DNA of 64,000 bases from Sepiola atlantica (lineage: Eukaryota; Mollusca; Cephalopoda; Sepiida; Sepiolidae). The notes beneath the pieces were generated by a model. It worked only from the letters and a program-made list of their open reading frames with translations, was not told where the DNA came from and made no database searches. The DNA lies in contig OY744520.1 of assembly GCA_963556195.1 (NCBI GenBank), positions 151,987,607 to 152,051,606 of the forward strand. The letters are read 5' to 3'. Positions 11,561 through 22,270 of the stretch are shown in pieces (the stretch's first letter is position 1; each line of letters starts with the position of its first letter). A program made the translations under genes and the position numbers.

Positions 11561-12008
11561 TATTCAGAAAATTAACATTGCTCTTTCTGCTTCTCGTAAA
11601 GTCGGTTTTCTCTGTAACTCAAGAGGAAGAGAAAAATACCACGACGGTGTGAGAATGCAATTCACTGGAAACTCTGCAAGTATATGCACGTCAAATGGTA
11701 CAGAGATAAACCTGGGTCAGAATCTATCCGTAATACTTATTGTAGGCTAGTTTTTTTACCTTGAAGTAGTATTTTTTAGCTCTTTACATCAACTGGCTTC
11801 ATGGCTCATTGAAGAAATTTCCATGAAATAAAAGATGAAAAAAACGGAGACCGTATAAAAAAGAAAACCATAAATTCCTCGAAGACCAGGGAGTAAAAAC
11901 GAGCAATATCATCTAAGCAAGGCGATCGGGCATGATAATAAACTACAAAAAGGAAAGAAACTATTAAATCGTATAATCTACATTAATTATTATTAGTTAA
12001 CATGATAC

Positions 12009-12057
12009 ACACATATATATATATATATTTATATATATATTTATATATATATATTTA
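12009..12057. repeat. Degenerate (TA)n/(TTTA) tract
   Basis: TA runs broken by TTTA at regular intervals. Confidence 0.8.
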
Positions 12058-12199
12058 TAGTGTAAATCTTCCAGCAAAAAAGTATGCTTCACCAGTGTTC
12101 GCATTAATATTTATATAAAATAATAATATTATCTCCTCAATTTTTTTTTCATATAAACATTATAATTTTTAATGATCTTATTTGTATTTACTCTTATTC

Positions 12200-14110
12200 A
12201 CACCCAACAAATCACATTTCCACTGGGACATAGGGGGCTACGTTTAGGGGCCATTCCTACAGAGGCACCCTGAGTAAAGAGTTAAGCAGCGAGATGTCTG
12301 TTCGAATTACATTTAAATCTCTGCATGTTAGTACAGTCACAAAAGCAGGAAACAGGGAGTTAATTCCGAAGTCTAGCAGTTCGTTTGAGAGAACCTATTA
12401 TAGAAACCTTTCCGGCATCTGAAGACTTCTAGAGTGAAGGAGTAGGATGTTGCTGCTTGTCGGGTTAGTTGAATGTAAATAATCCTGACTCACCCGACAA
12501 GCAGCAACACCGGAGACACAAGTGCTACGAGTTCGTCACAGCACATTCCATTAAAGTACTTGTAAAAAAGCACAGGGATACAACATTGCGGTGATGGAAC
12601 AGGGGTTGGAGCTTGGTTGACAGTGCGGGACCTATTTGATTGGAGACTTTTGGGGGGATCTGGTCTAATAGGGAGAGACTAGTGGTATATGGACCAGCAC
12701 AGATGTGATAACAGTACTCCATGCATAGGTGAATGGTGGGCTTGTAGGGACATAGGATACTAGCAGGTGTGAGTAGTTTTCTAGTCCGATAGAGGGATCC
12801 CACCTTCTTTGCAGCAACCTTGGCAATGTCTTCTATGTATTTGTTCCAATTTTCTAAGGTGTCGGACATTGCCTTGGATATATGTACAATCGGTTTCCCA
12901 ACATGTCTGGTATATAGATGGGAGTCATCAGAAAATATACCGATATCGGAAACATTTTCACCAGCGGGGGTCGTTAATTAATATCAGGAATAATAAAGGT
13001 CCAAGGATAGAAGCCTTAGACACAACCGCATAAATGTCATGGTTTTTTTAAGTACTGCCATTGAGTACAACCTGGATTTTACTCTTGTCTAAGAAGGATC
13101 TGATATATTAAGTATTTGACCAGTAATACCGGATAATTTAAATTAAATGAGAAAACCTTGATGCCAGACCTTGTCAAAGGCTTTAGTTATATCAAGGGTT
13201 ACAGTCTTTGCTTCCGCTACCTTGTCGAGTACATTGTATATGCGTTCAGAGATGATCATTAGGATATCCGCTGTCGAACAGGCTTGCCTTAATCGATACT
13301 ATCGGTCAGAAAGAAGTTTAGCTTTTGCTAGATGGTAGAATAGCATTTTATTCATTAATAAATCAAAGAGTTTAGGGAATAGTGGGAAGAGACTGATAGG
13401 TCGATAATAGAGCGAGTAAGTTCTGTCACAGGAATTCTTGAATACTAGTACAATAGAGGCAATTTTCTATCTCTCAGGGAAGCAGTATTCCGTAAGGCAT
13501 TTGTTGTAGAGTTTGGAGAAAACAGGTGCGTGCTCAGCAGAGCATTTCTTTATTAGTATAGCAAGGATGATATAAAGCGCACACGCTTTGGAGGTTTCAA
13601 GGTTTTTTTATGATATCACGTACATTTGAAAGGGTTATTATCAGATCATCGAGCGCGACTTCTGTCCGAAAAGGGAAATTTGGGAGTGAGTGGTTTGTGG
13701 GGCCTTATGTGAAGTTGGAGGCAAACCATCGGGCAAGCAGTTCAGCCTTCGCGGTTTCCATGAAAGCGACAGCATGGTTGTTTGATAATGAAGGAATTGT
13801 TGATGTCCTATTATACACCACACTAATATAAAATTTCAAAAAATCGCGGGTTCCTAATTTCTGCGACTCAATGCGTTTTCTGGTCATTTCGGTATACCTT
13901 CTCTTAACTGTGATTATTTCATTCTAACAATGATATCTAGCTTCAATAAATGTTTTCCTATTAAAAAAACACTCACCGTTTACTCTTAATTTAAAGTGGT
14001 AGATCTCGTTCAGATTACATTTCAGACGGTGGGGTTGTCTGACTTGCTATTTTATTTTTCGCTTCATCTCCCCACTTGATATTGTTTCGTCTGGGGCAGG
14101 AAAGAGGCAC
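12200..14110 (-). pseudogene. LINE reverse transcriptase, 5'-truncated and decayed (minus strand)
   Basis: Read on the minus strand from about 14110 down, frames give a linker 'KRIESQKLGTRDF' (near 13860), 'YRPISL' (near 13400), 'TVTLDITKAFDKVWH' (motif A, near 13190), 'GIFSDDSHLY' (motif C, F-S-D-D, near 12925) and 'KKVGSLYRTRKLLTP' followed by 'EYCYHICAG' (thumb, 12600-12810). A C-terminal block with 'LPVSCF' follows near 12350. This order is that of Jockey/CR1-type LINE RT. The endonuclease is missing. Several stops and frameshifts interrupt it, although the 114-codon frame at 12525-12869 is still open. The catalytic Asp pair is retained. Confidence 0.85.
12449..12508. repeat. 17-bp perfect inverted repeat in the LINE tail
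   Basis: The arms GTTGCTGCTTGTCGGGT (12449-12465) and its exact complement (12492-12508) flank a 26-bp spacer. LINE relatives do not usually carry this hairpin, so it looks like a local inverted duplication. Confidence 0.8.
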
Positions 14111-14150
14111 GTTTTTTACTCAGTAACTTGTATGTAACGGTACGGATTTA

Positions 14151-14251
<101 letters not shown>

Positions 14252-14544
14252 ATACCTTTTTCACTGTCATTTACTGCATCGATTGCAAACAGGTTTCCCG
14301 CTTGGATAATTTTTTCGTTTTTGGACTACCATTCACCACCTGGATCACTTTTTAATCAACATCTTGGATATCTTTCCTGAATATGTTTTAAAGTGTATGA
14401 CTTGGATAGACTGTATAGCTTTAACAAAAAAGTATGTGTTGGCCTGATATATTTGATGTTTTAAATACCTTTATGTATTTTTATATATATTTTTATATAT
14501 TTTCAAAGTTTAATTTAATTACCTGCAGTAATGTCATTGCGGTA

Positions 14545-14600
14545 ATGGTCCTCTGAGGAGAAGAATTTTCTTTGAAAACTCATGAGTTAAAGACTTTAAG
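14545..14600 (+). ncRNA. Hammerhead ribozyme-like motif
   Basis: The core CTGAGGA (14553-14559) leads directly into stem II: GAAGA / TCTTT, five pairs including one G-U, around the loop ATTT. GAA at 14574-14576 follows. Stem III is the 12-nt palindrome AACTCATGAGTT (14577-14588), and A14589 is the predicted cleavage residue. Stem I pairs GGTC.T with A.GACT, with one mismatch at the second position. All invariant core bases are present. The downstream sequence runs into (TA)n from 14677. Confidence 0.6.
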
Positions 14601-14619
14601 GTACTTTGCTTGAACATTG

Positions 14620-14672
14620 AATTCTAATAAAATTTGATTCGCACCTTATTTTATTATTTCATTTTATATTAT
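14620..14672 (+). repeat. Copy of the 40.7-kb hairpin repeat (one arm)
   Basis: ATAAAATTTGATTCGCA followed by TTATTTTATTATTTCATT matches the right arm of the palindrome at 40662-40740 nearly perfectly. It links the two loci as one repeat family that ends in (TA)n. Confidence 0.75.
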
Positions 14673-14676
14673 GCTA

Positions 14677-14702
14677 TATATATATATATATATATGTGTA
14701 TG

Positions 14703-14760
<58 letters not shown>
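14677..14760. repeat. (TA)n with TG interruptions
   Basis: Two TA runs separated by GTGTATGTATG. Confidence 0.9.
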
Positions 14761-14763
<3 letters not shown>

Positions 14764-15669
14764 TCACACTAGCCTTTCTTATACAGTGGAGGATATGTGT
14801 TAGTGCCGTTAATGGGGTCCAACTACATTGCCCCTGCGCCAGACTTAGTTGTATTACGTAGATCGCTCTGATATGTACTCATTTTACTTGCATGCAGAGA
14901 TAGTCATTCGCATTTTCTACAAAACTTTCTCGATTTGAAACGTTTAATTTGGCGTGTTAAATTAGATGACAAAAAAGAATATTCAAGTTTATTAAAGCAT
15001 TGAATTGTCCATCAAATAAGACCTGAGCATTTTCATCTTGTCAACGAGGCGCATCAATAACATTCAACTGTGTTTTTAACACCAGGTAATTCGTATGAAA
15101 ACTAATTTGTTAATTTATTTTAGCGAATTGGTTAAGCGTAATATTAGCCAAAGTCACGAACATCCATTTGTTGGCGAGCAGTTGAAACACGTGCCGTGGA
15201 AAGGGTTTCACGATTGAAAAAATATTTCGGTACTTTTTTCTTATTTTGTTTGCGTTTCGATTGCGTTTTTCATTTGTTGTTTCGAAATTGATTTATTTAT
15301 TAGTTTCACATTACATAAAAAACAAATTGGACAATCCTTATTGAATTCTGTAAATGATATCTATATGAAGCTATATAATATTAAAACTTTGTGGTTATTA
15401 CTTTATATTTAGAAGGTGGAAAAACTACAAACGATATCAGAATATTTGTCATGACAGTGTCCTAAACAATAATAGAAACAGAATTAAACATGAAACTTAA
15501 AAAATTATAGATTACCTACTCAAGTTAAAATGTACATTAGTGTAGAAATAATAAACTAGAGTCAGGAATAATGGGAACAGAATGAACTCACACGTGAATT
15601 ACAATTTAAGACTATTTCATCTATATTTTGTGAGATTACATATATATATATTTATAATAAATCCATCTT

Positions 15670-16065
15670 ATTGTTTATTATCTACGTACGTATACGTTTC
15701 GTCTTTAATAATCGGGAATCATCAGCATAGATATATAACTATTCACTACGGGTCATGCGATTCGAAATCCCGGATTACGAGTATTTTGCAACTCAAATCC
15801 CGACGCCTGAACTACTGGGCCAACGTTGAACAGCAAATAAACGGTGATAATTTAAACACTTTATGCGGCGGTTTGACGTCATAGAGCACTCGACTTAATG
15901 AAAGGAGCGACGTCATGCTGTGTTAATACTACTCTTATAGTGCTCCTCTAGACGGGTGTTTCTAGGAGCTACAAATAATAAATATGTGTTATTGTTTATT
16001 ATCTATGTACGTATACGTTTGAAGTTGAACAGCGAATAAACGGTGATAATTTTAACACTTTGAGT
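15670..16065 (-). mobile_element. tRNA-derived SINE fused to a hammerhead, partial tandem dimer (321-bp period)
   Basis: The block ATTGTTTATTATCTA starts at 15670 and again at 15991. On the minus strand, unit 1 holds a tRNA-like head with an A-box-like GGCCCAGTAGTTCAGGCG (near 15810) and a B-box-like GGGATTTCGAATCGC (near 15755). It is followed by a hammerhead-like core. Unit 2 keeps the ribozyme 3' half and the 'GTTGAACAGC' block but lacks about 100 bp between them. The head-to-tail layout resembles retrozymes, in which two ribozymes bound one circular RNA unit. Confidence 0.55.
15679..15733 (-). ncRNA. Hammerhead-like motif with strong stems I and III but decayed stem II
   Basis: On the minus strand, TATCTATG pairs with CGTAGATA over 8 bp (one G-U) to form stem I around CTGATGA and GAAA. 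Stem III is the 10-nt palindrome ACGTATACGT (15688-15697), and A at 15687 is the predicted cleavage residue. The 18 nt between CTGATGA and GAAA do not form a convincing stem II. The copy is therefore probably impaired, though the rest is too regular to be chance. Confidence 0.5.
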
Positions 16066-16548
16066 TAGCAGAAAAAAACATCAAACTGTTCGATCGTAAT
16101 ATTAATTATTTTATTCAAATACTATACAGTATTACGTCCGCTGGAGATATTCGGGGTTCCTCAGTCTAGTCGTCATTAAATTAAAATCCGGTGTGTTATT
16201 TCTCCGGAGACCCTTGTCATTCTCGTTTATAGCGTCGGGCTAATAAAATTGTTTAAACTGGAAGCCAAATGGCAAAAAGTGTTTTTCGTTCAGTTTTACT
16301 TTTCAGTAATTTTTTTTTTTAATTGCATAGAATGTTTGTTTATTTTTATTCTGAGGAGTAAACAGTTTATTAAATGAAGTCATGTAGGAATGTTTACTCT
16401 CAATGCATCTTGAGTGTGCAAAACTGTTTTTTGTAGTCGAGTTCTATTAAGGGACATTTTTGAAATGTATAATTAATTTATTTATTTAGTGTGAACTTTT
16501 TAAGCTAAATCATAAAAATGTTAATCACATTTAATTTTAATAGATTTG

Positions 16549-16549
<1 letters not shown>

Positions 16550-16600
<51 letters not shown>
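16550..16600. repeat. (TA)n microsatellite
   Basis: About 25 uninterrupted TA units. Confidence 0.95.
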
Positions 16601-16602
<2 letters not shown>

Positions 16603-16717
16603 CTATTTCATGTATCCACATGAAATTTTATGAGGATATATAATTTTTTATGTATCAATTTTCAGTATATACTTCAACAGTGCTCGATACATAAATAGAG
16701 CTAGGTAATCAGTTAGG

Positions 16718-16823
16718 AAAATATATTTATGGCAATTGAGCTACACAAAGGTTCCTGGAGATTCCCCCGGAGATGAAAAGCGGGAGCCTCTGTATAGCTT
16801 AATTGCCATGAATATATTTTCAT
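16718..16823. repeat. Inverted repeat, about 28-bp arms
   Basis: AAATATATTTATGGCAATTGAGCTA (left) and TAGCTTAATTGCCATGAATATATTTT (right) pair with few mismatches across a loop of about 50 nt that contains GGAGATTCCCCCGG. The loop has its own short G/C hairpin potential. No coding content. Confidence 0.65.
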
Positions 16824-17106
16824 AGCTTACTATATATATATATACGTATCATTTAAAACAGGAAAGATCATTAGAAAATTAATCTCTTTTTTTGCTAATA
16901 ATATATGTAATTACGAAATGCCTAAATCGGACGTCCGATGGCTACCGGTGTTGTTCTATGAGTTTTACTCCTAAAAATATATCTGATTGGTTTTACAAGC
17001 TGCTAGCGGATAAACAATTAAATTGTATAGGAAAGTATGTTTTATTTTCATTTAACTTTTATCAATACACAGTTTATAAAAACCGTAAAAAACTCAAGTT
17101 TGCGCG

Positions 17107-17175
17107 TTTCATCTCAGGAAGCGAGAGTCGAACCGACCTCTTAACATCACGGTGTCTAGAATACAACTTGAGAAT
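17107..17175 (-). repeat. Possible tRNA-like SINE head
   Basis: The minus strand has GGTCGGTTCGACTCTCGC (B-box-like) about 35 nt after a weak A-box-like segment. A tRNA cloverleaf was not convincing. Confidence 0.3.
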
Positions 17176-17194
17176 AGCACTAAGCTTATCTACT

Positions 17195-17665
17195 TTGGCG
17201 TAACCTGAATCACACCCTCTCATTCAGTGAACATGTAAAGAAGACAAAAATTATAGTCAGCTCCTGGAACTACATCCTACGGAAACTGATCAATTCTAAA
17301 TGGGGAGCTACACCACACACACTAAGATGTACTGCCTTAGCCTTGTGCTATTTCTCTGCAGAGTATGCTTGTCCTGTTTGATCAAGATCAACGTATGCCA
17401 AAAACCTCGAGTCAGGATAGAACAAAACCTGCTGCTTGATCACTGCCCACCAATCTGAACAACCTGTATCTTCTCACTGGCATTGCCCCTTCAGGTGTGT
17501 TACCAAGTTACCATCCGAATAGGGATCACAAAGGCTATCAGTGATGAACGTCATCTTTTTCATGGACGTGAAGCAACGGTCCAACAATATCTCAGAAAGA
17601 TACTGACTACAGCTGTCAAGCAGACGGATAGAAGATCCTCCTCATCGCCGGGTAGTGCTGCTAGT
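17195..17665 (+). pseudogene. LINE C-terminal fragment
   Basis: Forward frames give 'FSEHVKKTK', 'SSWNYILRKL', 'WGATPHTLRCTALALCYFSAEYA' in part, and later 'HQSEQPVSSHWHCP'. This is the thumb and C-terminal region shared by many invertebrate LINEs ('..TLR..ALAL.YS.AEY..PVW'). Stops and frame changes after the 'AEYACPV' block show decay. It differs from the two LINEs at 11-14 kb. Confidence 0.65.
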
Positions 17666-18427
17666 TTTACATATATTTTAAATATTGTTGATAAAGTTTA
17701 ATTATAATTTATATTTCTAAATATGTAAGTAACTGAATATCCTTTATGATAGGGGAACATATTAAAAATTAGATATTATTTTTTACAAATATTTATTTGT
17801 TACTGTTGTGAAATTGTCGATTATTTTCGTTTGGATGTGTTTGAATAGGTGTGTTTTTTTTAGGGTGGTGTTTGCCAAACGGATTACTAGTAGGTATTCT
17901 GCTGATGTTATGGGATTGGAGCATTTTTACTAGATAACGATATCATCCAAAGCAGAAAATAAAAACTGGCTGACGTTTTCTTATTGTTATTCACCGGTTG
18001 GTGGTTGTTATAGGTATTTAAATTTTAATATATTAAGAAATTTTAGGGGGCAACACGATCCACTCTAAAGGATTCTTAACTATGAGAAATTTAAAAACCG
18101 GGAGTATTTCTAAGCGCTAGCAAATAAAAGAAAACGTGGTACGAAAAATATGTCTAAATGGATGTATTTCATATTACAGTTTTCTAACTAAAGAATTGAC
18201 GTGGAAAGAAAAAGATCATTGTTCAATGATTTACAAATACCTAAGTTATACGTACCAATTTATTAAATTCCAAATTTAAGGAATAGCAGGATCAGAATTT
18301 TCAAACACTAAACGTTCTTCAGAGTCAATAAGAATTATTCACCAATGTTTGCTTACATGTGTCAAATCAAACATTCATATTTTCTCTATTTTTACATTCA
18401 TAATAAATATGTGTTGCACAATATAGA

Positions 18428-19215
18428 TCCAGTAACAGTAATTCAATATACATTCAGTAACAGTAATTCGATATACATGCAGTAACAGTAATTCAATATA
18501 CATTCAGTAACAGTAATTAAATATATTCAGTAACAGTAATTCAATATACATGCAGTAACAGTAATGCAATATATATTCAGTAACAGTAATTCAATATACA
18601 TTCAGTAATAGTAATACAATATACATGCAGTAACAGTAATGCAATATATATTCAGTAACAGTAATTCAATATACATTCAGTAATAGTAATACAATATACA
18701 TGCAGTAACAGTAATGCAATATATATTCAGCAACAGTAATTCAATATACATTCAGTAACAGTAATACAATATATATATTCAGTAACAGTAATTGAATATA
18801 CATTCAGTAACAGTAATACAATATATATTCAGTAACAGTAATTCAATATACATTGAGTAATAGAAATCCAATATATATTAAGTAATAGTAATTCAATATA
18901 CATTCAGTAACAGTAATCCAATATATATTAAGTAACAGTAATTCAATATACATTTAGTAATAATAATGCAATATATATTCAGCAACAGTAATTCAATATA
19001 CATTCAGTAACAGTAATACAATATATATTCAGTAACAGTAATACAATATATATTCAGTAATAGTAATCCAATATATATTAAGTAACAGTAATTCAATATA
19101 CATTCAGTAACAGTAATCCAATATATATTAAGTAACAGTAATTCAATATACATTCAGTAATAATAATACAATATATATTCAGTAACAGTAATTCAATAGA
19201 CATTCAGTAACAGAA
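18428..19215 (+). repeat. 25-bp minisatellite, about 31 units
   Basis: The unit is approximately CAGTAACAGTAATTCAATA plus YACATT. Two variant types (AATTCAATATACAT and AATRCAATATATAT) tend to alternate, giving a weak 50-bp higher-order period. Some units carry TAGTAATCC or a 2-bp expansion. No open frame crosses it. Confidence 0.95.
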
Positions 19216-19899
19216 TTGTGACCTCAAGCCAATGCCGGTCACATTTTACTTTTTTTAGATTTATAACAACGATGTATCACGATGATTTTAATGGCAAAAC
19301 AAACTTTCAAAAATACTTTATGACGCTAAAATGTAACAATTAGTAATGTGTTCATATTCTTTTGAAATTAGTGTTCATTGAATTTCTAAGAAGTTATTTT
19401 TGTTTCGAAATTTCGTATAAAAGAAGGAATAAATGATAAACTGGATTCGTGTTTGTTATAATATAAGTTCTAAAATAAATTGGATGGGAAACAATTGTGA
19501 ATTGATTTAAGTTAAAGCACGAGCAAGATAAACAAACAACAAGGTTTATCGATTTTCTGTCGTTAATCGGAAACAATATAAAACAGTTTTGTATTTTGTA
19601 CGAGCTTAGTTCGTTCTGTCCACTGAGAATAACGAACTTATCTCACAGTAAAGAAAAAACTAAGAACCGTGTGCATTATATATGAAGACAAAATGTATAT
19701 ATAGTCTCGGAAGTATCTCAACCATTAAAACTATATAAGGAAAAAAGAAAACAAAAAAAACCTGATGTCCCAAGTCGTTCAGTGGAAAATAATTCATGTA
19801 AGTCAATTTAATTTTTACAGTTATTATATTAGTTTGCTTCTAACATTATTTAAGGGATCATCAGTTGTTTACCATAAAAAACTGTTTCGGGAATTTAAA

Positions 19900-19903
<4 letters not shown>

Positions 19904-19971
<68 letters not shown>
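19904..19971. repeat. (TA)n microsatellite
   Basis: About 34 TA units, just upstream of the Gypsy fragment. Confidence 0.95.
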
Positions 19972-19977
<6 letters not shown>

Positions 19978-20029
19978 AATTCATTTATTTGAAATGACGG
20001 AATAATAACGGAGGATTTCAAAGACGCTA

Positions 20030-20797
20030 TCTAAGAAATTTTAGGCATTATCGAAATAAACAGCTGAAATTACAGAAAAAACAATCATCATACAAAAGAA
20101 AATAGAAACAGAAAAATTAGAATTACAGAAAGAACAGCTGGCACAAAATAAGAGATTCAAGGAAGTGTTTATTCAGGCATGTGTCGACTTTTTTACGGGA
20201 TTGAACCAGGCATTGAAAGATTATCATTATCCGTTACCTAGTCCGGAGGAAATATTCGCAAGGCTAAATGGGGGAAACGTTTTTTTCGAAAGTGGATTTA
20301 AGCGACGCATATTTGCAGAACTGGCGGACGAAGAATGCTCAAAGTTATTGCGTATGAATACACACAAAGAGTTATACAAATTTGAGAGACTACAGTTTCA
20401 AGTAAAGGTTGTGCCGGCTATATTTTAGCATGTAATAGACACATCATTAGCGGTTTAGAGTTTGACACGGCCTATCTGAATTTTATTCTAATAATTAGTA
20501 AAATTACGGAGCAACATAAAGAGCACATACATCAGGTTTTCCAAAGAGTCTAAGATTACAGTTTCTAACTTAAAGACGTTAAATGTGAATTCTTTATGGA
20601 ACAAATCTGAGACAAATAATAGACATGAATGGGAGAAGACCTGACCCAGAGCTAGCAGATGTAATAAAGAATATGCCAGCGCTAGAAACTATATCGTTTT
20701 TGCAGGGTTTTCTTTGAGTTAGCAAAATAACGTATTCATCCCAACCTACGAGCACCTTTAAACCAACTATTGAAGTAGTAGTAGTAGCAGTAGTAGC

Positions 20798-20859
<62 letters not shown>

Positions 20860-21740
20860 AAGAAGAAGCAGAAGAAGAAGAAGAAAAAGATGAAGAAAGA
20901 CGATTCTCACGTCTGATTTATTTTAAACACATTATGATTCAGAACGTGAAATCGTTGGTAGCCTCTGATACGAGTTCATACACAGAGTGGGCGACGGTGG
21001 TTTGAAGCTGATGGCGCATGCGTCTCGTACACATTTACCAGAAGAAAAATCTACTCGCAAATAGAAAAAGAAGGGCTTTTGCGGTAACAAATTTTCACCA
21101 CTTCGTGTACGAAAAAAGAATGTTATTACAAACCGACAAGGAATCTCTATTAATAATTTATGGATCGAAGAAGGGTTTACCTATACATACGATGAATAGA
21201 TTATAAAGATGAGAAATCCTTCTCCTAAATTATAACTATAAGATGGAGTATCTCCCTTGTGCAGAGATCAGTCATGCTTACGGATTGTCTAAGTTGATAC
21301 CGAAATCTGTTAAACCTCTTAAGTTCACGATAATTGCCTCACAATAAAGTGAACTGTAGATTAAAGAACACGTTGTAACTATCGTAAGAGAACTTCCATT
21401 GACACTCGGAAGAATACAGACAAAGGCGATTAAGGATAGTTTTGTGAAAATTATAAATATGTGCATAATAAAAAAGAACCAAAATATTCCATCTGCGATG
21501 ATATGGTAATGCACAGTGATCTGGTGGTCATTTCGGCGACATTGCAAAACATATTATAATAGACATTTATGTTGGGCATCTAGGCATATCACGGATAGAG
21601 AGTCTTGTGCGAGGTTACGTCTACTGGACGAACATGGATAAATATATTGAGAATATTCATAGAGACAATGATACGAACTTATATCGTATAAAAACAACCT
21701 AAATCAGAGCCACATCAGGCCTCATGAAACTATGGATTTC
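20030..21740 (+). pseudogene. Gypsy-type pol fragment: RT, RNase H and integrase
   Basis: A gag-like Gln/Lys-rich stretch (20055-20165) joins directly to the Gypsy RT block 'YPLPSPEEIFARLNGG' in an 87-codon open frame (20165-20428). Gag-end, protease and early RT are therefore deleted. Past the stop, the catalytic YxDD region reads 'YLNF' near 20475, so the active-site Asp pair is lost. 'RRPDPELADVIKNMPA' (thumb) lies near 20640. 'LQTDKESLLIIYGSKKG' near 21130 is RNase H. 'VGHLGISRIESL..YVYWTNMDKYI' near 21570-21660 is the integrase zinc-finger side. A (TAG)n tract interrupts it at 20776. It is dead. Confidence 0.85.
20776..20890. repeat. (TAG)n then (AAG)n microsatellite
   Basis: TAG/CAG triplets for about 85 bp shift into AGAAGAAG repeats. 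They are inserted inside Gypsy pol. Confidence 0.95.
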
Positions 21741-22051
21741 GAAACATAAATATACATTAATTATCAAGAGAGTTCATATTATACTTCTTTGTCTCGACAT
21801 ATATGTTTTTCTTACATATAAAAATTCCACATAACATTAAATGGTTCATAGTTAAAAGAGCAAAAGTGTGTTAGCTTTTAGATAGATTTATTAGGTTGTG
21901 TTTTTTGGAAATCATTAACTATAATTAAACATAATGATAACCTATTAAACAAACAGACAAAATTCGTTCTAATTGTTTGCATAAGAAATGGTCCAGAAAC
22001 TAATATTAAAAGGTATCAGAGATCCACATTTGTATTTTTATTTTTATTTCA

Positions 22052-22270
22052 TGTTACAGTACCTACCTTTACGGACTATGTGAACTCTTCCGTTTTACTA
22101 TAAATACCTGGTGAACATACCTCTCGGTGTTAGAACTAACCCAGTCTAATACTGGCAGTCAGACAGACGTTCAACCATTCTCTTTATATATTATATTTAT
22201 ACTGTCTTCAATATATTTTGTATCACTTAATCCTGAGTGTCTTTCTTTCCGGACGCCTTACAGGTCCACA
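22052..22270 (+). repeat. Gypsy LTR (upstream copy)
   Basis: Begins TGTTACAGTACCTACCTTTA and ends CAGGTCCACA. It matches the LTR at 24774-24955 except for an extra segment of about 40 bp containing CCCAGTCTAATACTGG. It contains a TATAAATA promoter-like element at 22100. It is followed by ACTGGCAACGAGGAAC, which sits where a primer-binding site would be. Confidence 0.85.

Noticed and set aside
12421..12450. CTGAAGA in the LINE tail as a hammerhead core
   Set aside because: No GAAA follows at a usable distance, and the stretch is explained as decayed LINE coding sequence.
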